64,000 nucleotides of DNA, taken from contig NZ_BBJT01000001.1 in assembly GCF_000739915.1 (NCBI RefSeq), positions 1 to 64,000 on the forward strand, written 5' to 3'. The stretch is from Paenibacillus chitinolyticus NBRC 15660. GTDB taxonomy: Bacteria > Bacillota > Bacilli > Paenibacillales > NBRC-103111. The position numbers were made by a program, and so were the translations under genes. Numbering within the stretch: position 1 is the stretch's first letter; each line of letters starts with the position of its first letter. This document shows, in pieces, positions 7,468 through 15,993 of the stretch. The notes under the pieces are model-generated. The model made no database searches. It was not told where the DNA came from and was given only the letters and a program-made list of their open reading frames with translations.

Positions 7468-10400
7468 ATGAACAAAGTGGATGTCAAAGAAAAAGCAAGA
7501 ACCCGGGAGCTGCGCGTCCTGAACCAATGGAGGGAGGACGATACGTTCCGCAGGTCGATGGAGAACCGGGAAGGCAAGCCGAACTTCGTCTTTTACGAAG
7601 GTCCGCCAACGGCGAACGGCAAGCCGCATATCGGGCATGTGCTCGGCCGCGTCATCAAAGATTTTATCGGACGCTACAAAACGATGTCGGGCTACCGCGT
7701 CGTCCGTAAAGCCGGCTGGGATACGCACGGGCTGCCGGTCGAACTGGGCGTCGAGAAGCAGCTGGGTATTTCGGGCAAGCAGGAGATCGAGGAATACGGC
7801 GTGGCCAAGTTTGTGGAAACGTGCAAGAACAGCGTGTTCGAATATGAAAAACAGTGGCGCGAGCTGACCGAGGCCATCGCTTACTGGACGGATATGGAGC
7901 ATCCGTACGTGACGCTGACGAACGATTACATCGAGAGCGTCTGGCATGTACTGTCGACCATCCACAAGAAAGGGCTTCTGTACAAGGGCCACCGTGTCAG
8001 CCCGTACTGCCCCGATTGCCAGACGACGCTGAGCTCACACGAAGTGGCGCAGGGCTACGAGGATGTGAAAGATCTGAGTGCCACGGTCAAGTTCAAGAGC
8101 AAAGCGGCGGACGAGTATTTCCTCGCATGGACGACGACTCCCTGGACGCTTCCGGCCAACGTGGCGCTCGCGGTAAACAAGGATCTCGACTATGTCAAAG
8201 TGAAGCATAACGGGGAAGTGTACGTGACGGCACAGAACCTCGCCGAAAAAGTTTTCGGAGACGAAGCAGAAGTCCTCTCCGTGCATAAAGGGGCCGAGTT
8301 CGTCGGAACCGCGTATGAGCCGCCCTTCGGCTATCTGGAGCTGACCAAAGGCCATCTGGTCGTAGACGCGGACTATGTCAGCGATGCGAGCGGTACCGGG
8401 ATCGTGCATATCGCGCCCGCGCACGGGGAAGACGATTACCGCACGACACGCCAGCATGGGATCGACTTCGTCCATGTCGTGAAGCAGGACGGCACCTATG
8501 CTGCGGAAATTACCGATTTCGCGGGCCGTTTTGTGAAAGATTGCGACGTGGATATCGTGAAAAAGCTGTCTGAACGAGGACTGCTTTTCTCCAAAGAACG
8601 TTACGAGCACAGCTATCCGTTCTGCTGGCGCTGCAAGTCGCCGCTGCTTTATTACGCGATGGAAAGCTGGTTTATCCGGACGACGGCTGTCAAGGACCAG
8701 CTTATCGCGAACAACAACGAAGTAAGCTGGTATCCCGGCCATCTCCGCGAAGGGCGTTTCGGGAAATTCTTGGAGGAGCTGGTGGACTGGAATATCAGCC
8801 GCAACCGGTACTGGGGAACTCCCCTTAACGTATGGGTATGCGGGGATTGCGGAGAGGAATTTGCTCCGGGAAGCCACCAAGAGCTGCGTGATCGTGCCGT
8901 CGATCCCGTGGATGAGAGTCTTGAGCTTCATAAGCCTTACGTGGATGACGTCAAGCTCCGCTGTTCGTGCGGCGGGGTGATGGAGAGAACGCCGGAAGTG
9001 ATCGACGTCTGGTTCGACAGCGGCTCCATGCCGTTCGCCCAGTATCACCACCCGTTTGGAGACGAGAAAACGTTCAACGAGCAGTATCCCGCGGATATGA
9101 TCTGCGAAGGCATCGACCAGACGCGGGGATGGTTTTTCAGCTTGCTTGCGGTTTCGACCCTGTATAACGGCCGGGCTCCGTACAAGGCGGTTATTTCAAC
9201 GGGGCACGTGCTGGATGAGAACGGGCTGAAAATGTCCAAGAGCAAAGGGAATGTCCTCGATCCGTGGAACATTATCGAAGAGTTCGGGACGGATGCGTTC
9301 CGCTGGGCGCTTCTGTCGGACAGTGCCCCCTGGAACAGCAAACGTTTCTCTAAGCAGATCGTCGCGGAAGCAAAATCGAAGATCGTCGATACGATTCACA
9401 ATACGCATGCGTTCTTTGTTTTGTATGCGGATATCGACGGCTTTGATCCGGGTTCGTTCGAGCGGAAACCGCTGCGCAATGAGCTGGACCGCTGGATTTT
9501 GTCGCGGCTGAACAGCACGCTGGGTAGTGTCGTCAAAGGGCTGGACGCGAACGACTTCCTCAATCCGGCGAAGCAGATCGAGGTGTTCGTGGATGAGCTG
9601 AGCAACTGGTATATCCGGCGTTCGCGGGACCGTTTCTGGGGAAGCGGCATGTCGGAAGACAAAGTGGAGGCATATCAGACGCTGCACGAAGTTCTGCTCA
9701 CACTGGCACGCATGATCGCGCCGTACGCTCCGCTGATCGCCGAAGACGTGTACGGCAATCTTGGAGGGAAAGGCAGCGTGCATCTGGCCGACTATCCGAA
9801 AGCGGACGAAGCCGCCGTCGACACTGCGCTGGAAAGCGAAATGGAGACGGCACGGCAGATCGTCGAACTGGCCCGCAGCGTCCGTAACGAAACGGCGATT
9901 AAGACCCGCCAGCCGTTATCGGAGCTTCTGATTTCGCTTGACCGCGAGTTCGCGCTGGACCGTTTTGAAGCGATCATCCAGGAAGAGATCAACGTAAAGC
10001 AGGTTCGTCTGGAGCACAGCGATGCCGGTTTCGTCCAGTTTGCGTTGAAGCTGAACCTGAAAGCGGCCGGCAAAAAATACGGCAAACTGGTCGGTCCTCT
10101 GCAAGCTTATTTGAAGAATCTTTCACCGGAAGAAACGAAGGAAGCGGTCAGCCGGGGAGTTTTGGATACGGAAGTACAGGGGGAAAGCGTGCACTTGACA
10201 CTGGATGAGCTGCTCGTGGAAAAAACGGCAAAGCAAGGATTCGCTTCCGCATCCGGCTACGGCCTTACCGTCGCCCTGAATACGGAAGTGACCGAAGCGC
10301 TCAAGCAGGAAGGGGCTGTCCGCGAGGTCGTCCGCGCCGTTCAGGACTACCGCAAAAAGCTGGACCTGCCGATTGACCGGCGCATCACTCTTGTGCTGGA

Positions 10401-10548
10401 CGCGGACCCGCAGCTTAAAGAGGCCTTACTGCGGTACGAACAGGTACTCCGCGATAACGTGTTGGTCAGCGCGATCCGTTACGAGAATGCGGAAGGTATG
10501 GAGGAAGTCGCCCTCGGCGAGTCCACTCTACGGATGCGGGTAGAATAA
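7468..10548 (+). CDS. ileS: Isoleucyl-tRNA synthetase, type II (eukaryote-like)
   Basis: 1026 residues, about 100 longer than the usual bacterial type I enzyme. It charges tRNA-Ile with isoleucine in the cytoplasm. HIGH is at residues 54-57 (GKPHIGHVLG) and KMSKS at 588-592, with the CP1 editing domain between and the anticodon-binding domain after. The N-terminus (VDVKEKARTRELRVL...FYEGPPTANG) matches the ileS2 group of Bacillus cereus/anthracis. That group is intrinsically insensitive to mupirocin; this is family knowledge, not seen directly. The T-box leader shows it is under amino-acid control. GAAAGGATGACGG precedes the ATG. Whether a type I copy also exists cannot be seen here. Confidence 0.97.
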   Translation: MNKVDVKEKARTRELRVLNQWREDDTFRRSMENREGKPNFVFYEGPPTANGKPHIGHVLGRVIKDFIGRYKTMSGYRVVRKAGWDTHGLPVELGVEKQLGISGKQEIEEYGVAKFVETCKNSVFEYEKQWRELTEAIAYWTDMEHPYVTLTNDYIESVWHVLSTIHKKGLLYKGHRVSPYCPDCQTTLSSHEVAQGYEDVKDLSATVKFKSKAADEYFLAWTTTPWTLPANVALAVNKDLDYVKVKHNGEVYVTAQNLAEKVFGDEAEVLSVHKGAEFVGTAYEPPFGYLELTKGHLVVDADYVSDASGTGIVHIAPAHGEDDYRTTRQHGIDFVHVVKQDGTYAAEITDFAGRFVKDCDVDIVKKLSERGLLFSKERYEHSYPFCWRCKSPLLYYAMESWFIRTTAVKDQLIANNNEVSWYPGHLREGRFGKFLEELVDWNISRNRYWGTPLNVWVCGDCGEEFAPGSHQELRDRAVDPVDESLELHKPYVDDVKLRCSCGGVMERTPEVIDVWFDSGSMPFAQYHHPFGDEKTFNEQYPADMICEGIDQTRGWFFSLLAVSTLYNGRAPYKAVISTGHVLDENGLKMSKSKGNVLDPWNIIEEFGTDAFRWALLSDSAPWNSKRFSKQIVAEAKSKIVDTIHNTHAFFVLYADIDGFDPGSFERKPLRNELDRWILSRLNSTLGSVVKGLDANDFLNPAKQIEVFVDELSNWYIRRSRDRFWGSGMSEDKVEAYQTLHEVLLTLARMIAPYAPLIAEDVYGNLGGKGSVHLADYPKADEAAVDTALESEMETARQIVELARSVRNETAIKTRQPLSELLISLDREFALDRFEAIIQEEINVKQVRLEHSDAGFVQFALKLNLKAAGKKYGKLVGPLQAYLKNLSPEETKEAVSRGVLDTEVQGESVHLTLDELLVEKTAKQGFASASGYGLTVALNTEVTEALKQEGAVREVVRAVQDYRKKLDLPIDRRITLVLDADPQLKEALLRYEQVLRDNVLVSAIRYENAEGMEEVALGESTLRMRVE

Positions 10549-10598
10549 ACGAAGATAACGAGCCGGTTTCACCCGAAAGGCGGCTCGCAGAATCAGGC

Positions 10599-10637
10599 AT
10601 CAGGTGCTTCCGCAAAGCGGGAGGACCTGATTTTTTT
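10599..10637 (+). terminator. Terminator of ileS
   Basis: ATCAGGTGCTTCCGC pairs with GCGGGAGGACCTGAT around AA, followed by seven Ts. Confidence 0.9.
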
Positions 10638-10692
10638 GTTAGGGTGCGGTATGATAGAAGGATACGGAACGTGAAGGAGTCAGAGAGTCTGC

Positions 10693-10863
10693 GTGTCGGA
10701 GGAACCCCGCAACGATGTGCTGGGCTGGTTCGTGGGACATCTTGAAAAGGACGGGCAGGAGTATGTGTTTGCCCTTAATGTAGAGGCGGATATGGAGGCA
10801 AACGGAAGCGCGGCCCGCAAAATCGCGGGAGAAGTCCTGCACGGCATGCGGCTCTGGAATTGA
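10693..10863 (+). pseudogene. C-terminal remnant of a class D beta-lactamase-like gene
   Basis: A 56-codon frame from GTG reads ...GWFVGHLEKDGQEYVFALNV... ending in LHGMRLWN. This matches the last strands and helix of class D (OXA-type) beta-lactamases and BlaR sensor domains, where GWFVGY.E......FA.N(I/V) follows the KTG motif. The catalytic Ser-x-x-Lys, S-x-V and KTG parts are absent. An AAGGAG lies 13 bases before the GTG and a TATGAT element at 10650, so a short product might still be made. I read it as a truncated relic. It stands right before a penicillin-binding protein gene. Confidence 0.55.
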
Positions 10864-10950
10864 CCGAGGCGAATACGCAAGCACGAATCAAAAAAACGGG
10901 AAGAGACCCGGAGCAAACGAAGCATTCGAACATTCTATGGGGGCGATCTC

Positions 10951-12981
10951 ATGATAAGAAACGGAAAGGCGCTGGCGGGAATCGGAGGTATCCTCCTTCT
11001 GCTGCTTTTGCCGGCTTGCAGTCAGGAAGAAACACCGCAGCACGCTTTCGAGGCCTATGTGAGCGGCTGGCAAGCACTCAATTACGAGGCGATGTACGAC
11101 AAGTTGTCACCGGCGTCACAGACTAAAATCAGCAAGGACGATTTCGTCAAAAAATACGAAAGCGTCTATAAAGGGATTGAAATGACGGATTTGACCGTAA
11201 AACCGGCTTTTCCGGAAGAACTGCAAAAACCGGTCAAGAATAAGGACGAGGTTTCCGTCCCGTTTCATGTGGAGCTGAACACGCTCGCCGGTCCGGTAAA
11301 ATTCGATCAGACCGCCCGTCTTGTGAAGGGCAAGAAAGAGAAAGACACCGTCTGGCAGATCGATTGGTCGCCTTCCTACCTGTTCCCCCAATTGAAGGAC
11401 GGGGATAAAGTAAGAGTCCAGAGCACCGAAGCGGTGAGGGGCGAAATCGTGGACAGGCGGGGCAATAAGCTGGCTTACAACGGCCCGGCCAAGCAAATCG
11501 GGGTCGTACCCGGCAAGCTGGGCGATGCGGCGGAGCAGACCAAAGCGAAGCTGGCAAATAAGCTCGGGATGAAGGTGGAGGAAATCAACCAGAAGCTGTC
11601 GGCATCCTGGGTGAAGCCGGAATCGTTCGTTCCGCTCGCATACATACAGGACGGCGAAACGGAGGCTTACACGAAGCTCCCCGGTGTCACGTTCAGCAGC
11701 AAAGAAATCCGGACCTATCCGTTTGACGAAGCGGCGGCTCACTTGACCGGATATATCGGACAGATCAGCGCGGAGGAGCTTAAAAAGCTTCAGAGCGAAG
11801 GCTACCGTACGGGCGACGTGATCGGCAAGGCGGGGCTGGAGCAGATCTACGAGAAGCGGCTCAAGGGCCAGCCCGGTTATAAAATCTTCATTACGGGGGC
11901 GGACGGAACCGAGAAAGAAACGCTGGCCGAGAAAGTAATGGTTCCGGGTCAGACCGTGACGCTCAGCATCGACGCGAATCTCCAGAAGCTGGTCTACGAA
12001 CAGATGAAAAAAGATGCCGGATCGGCTGCCGCAATCCAGCCGCTTACCGGTGAAGTACTCGCTCTCGTGAGCAGTCCGTCGTACAATCCGAACGTTTTTG
12101 TGAAGGGCATATCCGGCACGCAGTATAAGCAGCTGAACGAGGACCCCAAGAAGCCGTTCCTGAACCGCTTTACGAAAACCTTCTCGCCCGGATCGGCTTT
12201 CAAAATGCTTACGGCAGCGGTGTCGATCGACGGAGGGGTATTGAATCCCGATGAGCAGAAGACGATTAAAGGGCTTCGCTGGACGAAGGACGCTTCCTGG
12301 GGCAGCTACTACGTAACCCGGGTGCATGATTCGAGTCCGGTCAATCTGCAGAGTGCGCTGACGAACTCGGACAACATTTATTTCGCCCAGGCCGCTTTGG
12401 AGCTGGGGAAAGACAAGTTTGTCGAAGCTTCCGCCAAATTCGGCATCAACGAGAAGCTTCCGCTGCCGTATGCGTTCGATACTTCGCAGTTATATAACAA
12501 GCAGATCGCAAACGATATTCAACTGGCCGATTCCGGTTACGGACAAGGTGAAGTGACCATGACTTCCCTGCACACGGCTTTGACTTACTCGGCGCTTGTG
12601 AATCAGGGCAATATCATTTATCCGTCGCTTTTGAAGGAAGACAAAGGCAAGGAGAAGTACTGGAAGCCCTCGGCGATGAAGCCGGAAACGGCTGAACTTT
12701 TGAAAAAAGATCTTGTCGAAGCGGTCAAAGATCCGCGCGGCGTAGGACATGGAGCGGCTGTGCCGGGCAAGCTTATCGCAGGCAAAACGGGCACGGCCGA
12801 GCTTAAAAAGGCCAAAGGGGAAGAAGGCCAGGAGAACGGCTGGTTCGTCGGCTTCGATGCGGCCGATCCGCAGCTTCTCGTGTCGATGATGATCGAGGAT
12901 GTAAAAGGAAGAGGAGGGAGCGGTTATATCACCTCAAGGGTTAAAGCCGTCTTCCAGCAGTATGCGAACGGAATTAATTAA
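10951..12981 (+). CDS. Penicillin-binding transpeptidase lipoprotein, MecA/PBP3-like (class B)
   Basis: 676 residues. A lipoprotein signal with lipobox LPAC (Cys about 24) anchors it outside the membrane. An NTF2-like MecA_N domain follows (about 28-145), then the PBP dimerisation domain (about 155-320) and a transpeptidase domain with Ser415-x-x-Lys418 (GSAFK), Ser473-Asp-Asn475 and Lys612-Thr-Gly. This architecture is that of Bacillus PbpC/PBP3 and staphylococcal PBP2a, D,D-transpeptidases that cross-link peptidoglycan and often have low beta-lactam affinity. Low affinity here is inference. A terminator at 12998 ends the gene. Confidence 0.95.
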   Translation: MIRNGKALAGIGGILLLLLLPACSQEETPQHAFEAYVSGWQALNYEAMYDKLSPASQTKISKDDFVKKYESVYKGIEMTDLTVKPAFPEELQKPVKNKDEVSVPFHVELNTLAGPVKFDQTARLVKGKKEKDTVWQIDWSPSYLFPQLKDGDKVRVQSTEAVRGEIVDRRGNKLAYNGPAKQIGVVPGKLGDAAEQTKAKLANKLGMKVEEINQKLSASWVKPESFVPLAYIQDGETEAYTKLPGVTFSSKEIRTYPFDEAAAHLTGYIGQISAEELKKLQSEGYRTGDVIGKAGLEQIYEKRLKGQPGYKIFITGADGTEKETLAEKVMVPGQTVTLSIDANLQKLVYEQMKKDAGSAAAIQPLTGEVLALVSSPSYNPNVFVKGISGTQYKQLNEDPKKPFLNRFTKTFSPGSAFKMLTAAVSIDGGVLNPDEQKTIKGLRWTKDASWGSYYVTRVHDSSPVNLQSALTNSDNIYFAQAALELGKDKFVEASAKFGINEKLPLPYAFDTSQLYNKQIANDIQLADSGYGQGEVTMTSLHTALTYSALVNQGNIIYPSLLKEDKGKEKYWKPSAMKPETAELLKKDLVEAVKDPRGVGHGAAVPGKLIAGKTGTAELKKAKGEEGQENGWFVGFDAADPQLLVSMMIEDVKGRGGSGYITSRVKAVFQQYANGIN

Positions 12982-12997
12982 CTAACGGCAGGCGAAG

Positions 12998-13024
12998 ACT
13001 CTTTTTGCGTAAAAAGAGTTTTTT
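12998..13024 (+). terminator. Terminator of the PBP gene
   Basis: ACTCTTTTT-GCGT-AAAAAGAGT followed by six Ts, itself flanked by GGCAGGC / GCCTGCC. Confidence 0.85.
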
Positions 13025-13140
13025 GCCTGCCCCTGCTGCGCAGCCGGGACGTCGTGGTGTAGGCTCTCTTTTAACCGGGTACTATAAAAGAAGAGGTTAC
13101 CGTCATGAACGGGGACGATTTAGGAAAGGAGCGTACCGGG

Positions 13141-13395
13141 ATGGATGCCAAAGAAATGGAAGAACAGCTTGTCCGCAAACTGACGGAAGGCGAGATGAAG
13201 GAAGAAGACAGAGAGGAATCCGCGAGAAAACGGCTCATGGCCAAGACGGAAATCCGCATACAGGCCACGACTGATCCCGTGGTCGAGGAAACCCGGAAAT
13301 ATCGCGAAATGGCCGAAGAGCTTGACGGCCGGTACGACCGGTATACGCACTTATTGGAGGCAAAAGGACCGGATTCCTCCAAAGATCAGTCTTGA
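13141..13395 (+). CDS. Small charged helical protein of unknown function
   Basis: 84 residues from the ATG at 13141, preceded at ideal distance by AGGAAAGGAG (13122-13131). An upstream in-frame ATG at 13105 (GAGGT ahead) would give 96 residues. The protein is very rich in Glu, Lys and Arg (MEEQLVRKL, EEDREESARKRL), predicted all alpha-helical with possible coiled coil, and has no signal or membrane segment. I do not recognise a family. It ends just before the convergent cyclase gene, sharing the hairpin at 13410. Confidence 0.6.
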   Translation: MDAKEMEEQLVRKLTEGEMKEEDREESARKRLMAKTEIRIQATTDPVVEETRKYREMAEELDGRYDRYTHLLEAKGPDSSKDQS

Positions 13396-13409
13396 AAGAC
13401 AGAGAAGCA

Positions 13410-13431
13410 CCCGCCTGATGGATCAGGCGGG
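13410..13431. terminator. Bidirectional hairpin between convergent genes
   Basis: CCCGCCTGA-TGGA-TCAGGCGGG is a perfect 9-bp stem, although T runs on either side are weak. Confidence 0.6.
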
Positions 13432-15381
13432 TTATTCGGGTTTGACGGCCTTCTCTCCGTATTTGTTGCGGTAATGGCTGAGGGCAAGGAGCGGCCAGAT
13501 GTACCGGTAGCTCTCGTAGGTGTTGTAGAAGCTGCCCGGCAGTCCCGCCCCTGTCGGGTAGAAGGAAGTCCAATCCCGCTCACCGAGAGCGGCGAGAAGT
13601 CTCTGTATGCCCCGGTCGATTGCCACTGGCGGCGTGGGATGAACCGCGATCAGCGCGTCGAGGGCCCATGCGGTTTGGGACGGGGTGCTGGCCCCGAGAC
13701 TTTTGTAGCGGCCCGAAATGTCGCTGCGGCACGATTCTCCCCAGCCCCCGTCGGGATTCTGAACGCTCAGGAGCCAGCTCATTCCTTTCGCGACGGCGGG
13801 ATGCGACGGTTTCAAGCCGACTGCCGCCAGCCCCGTCAGCGCCGCCCACGTTCCGTACAGGTAGCAGACCCCCCAGCGCCCGTACCAGGAACCGTCCTTT
13901 TCCTGGTTAGCCGTCAGCCAGTCCGCCCCTCTCCGAATCCAGTCATGCTTAACGTCCAGACCCGCTGCGCTGCCGAGAAATTCCAGCGTCCGGCCTGTCA
14001 AGTCGGCCGTAGAAGGATCGATTGCCGCATGCTTCGCGCCTTCCATGGGCAGGAGCGTGAGCAGCTTGTCGTCCGTGTCCTTCTCGAAAGCGGCCCAGCC
14101 GCCGTCATGGTTCTGCATGGACATGATCCAGTACAGGCCCCTGTTCCATGCTTCCCGGCCGGCAGCCCCTTCGGCGCGCAGAAATTTAACCGCGCGGAGA
14201 GCGGCTGTCGTATCGTCCACATCCGGATTGCGCGTATTGGAGGGGGAGAACCCCCAGCCTCCGGGTACCGGATGGGAAACCTTCCGGCCCCAGTCGCCGA
14301 TCTTCCGCTGCTGTTTCGCGAGCAGGTAGGAAGCGGCCTTCCGGATTTCGGGAGCTTCCGGCCGGACGCCCGCTTCCTGCAGCGCATGGGCGATGAGCGC
14401 CGTATCCCATACGGTGGGCGGGGCGTTCTGCATAAGCAGCCTGCCTTCGGACACGCACAGCATGGCCTTCAGGCCCTTTACCGCCTGCACGATAGTCGGA
14501 TGGCGGCGCTCATAGCCGAGCGAGAGCAGCGCGAAGACGAGCAGGCACGTGCTGCTGGCGTAGCTGTAAAGCGTCCCGTCGGGCTCGATCCGCTCGAGCA
14601 TAAACCGCTCGGCTTTCTTCACCGCGCTCTCGTGAAGCTGGCCGGGAAGTGCGGCGAGCTGCGAGATCCCCGCCTGGATGGCCGCCAGCAGCTCGCCCGG
14701 GCCGCGATCCGGCTGTGCGGAAGAGCCGGGCGCCGACTCGGAAGAGACACCGTTCTTCCCGTCCTCGTCCCGGCGCGCATCCAGCGCGGACAAGTCCGGT
14801 GTCCGGCTCGTACGGACGGAGAAGTTCCGGTCCGCCATCAGCAGAACGGGCGCCAGATGAACCCGCGCGTAGGCGGATAAATCAAAGAAGCTCAAGGGAG
14901 CCGACGCCGGCAGGAGCAGGAGCTCCAGGGGGACCGAGTACGCCGCAGGCCACGGAATCTGCCCCGTTGCGGCCAGCATGACGCGTGTCAGGACATTCGT
15001 AACGCCGGTGATCCCTCCCCGGGAGCGGATAAAAGCCCGGGCGTTAACCAAGGTCGGGCTGCTGTCGTCCGAATAGCCGGAGAAAAGCAGGGCGTAGTAG
15101 GCTTCCACGCTTGCGGCCAAATTGCCGTCCGACTCGTCGGCATACAGCTTCCAGGAGCCGTCGGGCTGCTGGGTGCGGATGATGCTGTCGTGCAGCCGCC
15201 GGATCAGCGCTTCGTCGTCCGAATTTTCCGTTTCCAGCGTGCGGAGCAGAATAATCAGGTAGGCGCTTGTTGAAATTCCGTTGTCGAAGCAAAATTTCCA
15301 CGTTCCGTCTTCTTCCTGTTTTCCCAGCAGCCATTCGGAAAGGCTTTGGATAGCATGAGCAACCTCCCGCATAACATGCAT
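13432..15381 (-). CDS. Squalene-hopene / sporulene-type triterpene cyclase
   Basis: About 649 residues, normal for class II terpene cyclases. The catalytic acid motif DVDD is at about 387-390 (NPDVDDTTAALR), and repeated QW motifs appear (Q..DGSW, QNHDGGWAAF, QEKDGSWYGRWG, QNPDGGWGESC). These enzymes protonate and cyclise squalene or tetraprenyl-beta-curcumene at the membrane to hopanoids or sporulenes. The Bacillus subtilis SqhC homologue makes sporulenes in spores, and which product applies here is not decidable. The ATG at 15381 is chosen because AAAAAGGGGG lies 9 bases upstream; a farther in-frame ATG at 15417 lacks one. A low-complexity Arg/Glu/Ser stretch (about 215-240) looks like an insertion between repeats. 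Confidence 0.93.
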   Translation of the reverse strand: MHVMREVAHAIQSLSEWLLGKQEEDGTWKFCFDNGISTSAYLIILLRTLETENSDDEALIRRLHDSIIRTQQPDGSWKLYADESDGNLAASVEAYYALLFSGYSDDSSPTLVNARAFIRSRGGITGVTNVLTRVMLAATGQIPWPAAYSVPLELLLLPASAPLSFFDLSAYARVHLAPVLLMADRNFSVRTSRTPDLSALDARRDEDGKNGVSSESAPGSSAQPDRGPGELLAAIQAGISQLAALPGQLHESAVKKAERFMLERIEPDGTLYSYASSTCLLVFALLSLGYERRHPTIVQAVKGLKAMLCVSEGRLLMQNAPPTVWDTALIAHALQEAGVRPEAPEIRKAASYLLAKQQRKIGDWGRKVSHPVPGGWGFSPSNTRNPDVDDTTAALRAVKFLRAEGAAGREAWNRGLYWIMSMQNHDGGWAAFEKDTDDKLLTLLPMEGAKHAAIDPSTADLTGRTLEFLGSAAGLDVKHDWIRRGADWLTANQEKDGSWYGRWGVCYLYGTWAALTGLAAVGLKPSHPAVAKGMSWLLSVQNPDGGWGESCRSDISGRYKSLGASTPSQTAWALDALIAVHPTPPVAIDRGIQRLLAALGERDWTSFYPTGAGLPGSFYNTYESYRYIWPLLALSHYRNKYGEKAVKPE

Positions 15382-15515
15382 CGGATTACACCCCCTTTTT
15401 ACAAAATCGGGTTTCATCGAATAAACGACGGAAACCGGTAACTTTTTTCATTTCCAATCGTTCTTATCAGTGTATGTAAAAAAATCCCGGATAGATGCGC
15501 GGTTGGGGGAGGCGC

Positions 15516-15552
15516 AAAAAAAACAAACAGGCACCTGCTGGAGGCACCTGTT
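15516..15552 (-). terminator. Terminator of the YjcZ-like gene
   Basis: On the minus strand AACAGG..CCT and AGG..CCTGTT pair with a 2-base internal loop, followed by GTTTGTTTTTTTT. On the plus strand the arms also read as a direct repeat of AGGCACCTG. Confidence 0.65.
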
Positions 15553-15600
15553 CGAACGGTCGTCTGCTGATACGGGCCGGTTTAAAGTGCGTTCTTTAAC

Positions 15601-15729
15601 TTAGTACAGGAAAGTGCGGCTGACGATAACCAGCAGAATGAAGAGAACCAGAATTACCGCCGTGCTAGTGAAAAGTCCGCCACCAACGCCGCAGCCTGCT
15701 CCTGTTCCTACTCCTCCAACGTATCCCAT
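15601..15729 (-). CDS. YjcZ-family small sporulation-type membrane protein
   Basis: 42 residues: a Gly-rich head (MGYVGGVGTGAGCGVGGG) then one hydrophobic helix (AVILVLFILLVIV) and a short SRTFLY tail. This layout is that of the YjcZ/YjzA tiny proteins abundant in Bacilli and often sporulation-linked. AGAGGAG precedes the ATG by about 10 bases, and a terminator follows. It sits upstream of the triterpene cyclase on the same strand but with its own terminator between. Its function is unknown. Confidence 0.82.
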   Translation of the reverse strand: MGYVGGVGTGAGCGVGGGLFTSTAVILVLFILLVIVSRTFLY

Positions 15730-15993
15730 ATCGATCCAACTCCTCTTAATTTGATTGATACTACCCTACAACATATGACGAAGGGAGGGGGTGCGATTGT
15801 GCGTTTGACCCGTAAGGGGAAACGCCTGAATGGAAGAGGGCAGGGAAAAAACGCATTTTTTAAAATGGAATAAAATGGATAAATAAGTTACAAAAAATTA
15901 ATGTTTTACGAAGCCGACTGCGGAAGGAAGAAGACGGGTACAGATGGAACCTTATAAAGTCTTCTTTATTTTGAAAAAGGGGTTATAAGCAGT

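Noticed and set aside
13474-14880. A 468-codon plus-strand frame opposite the triterpene cyclase
   Set aside because: No recognisable domain; the minus strand shows QW and DVDD motifs across the same span.
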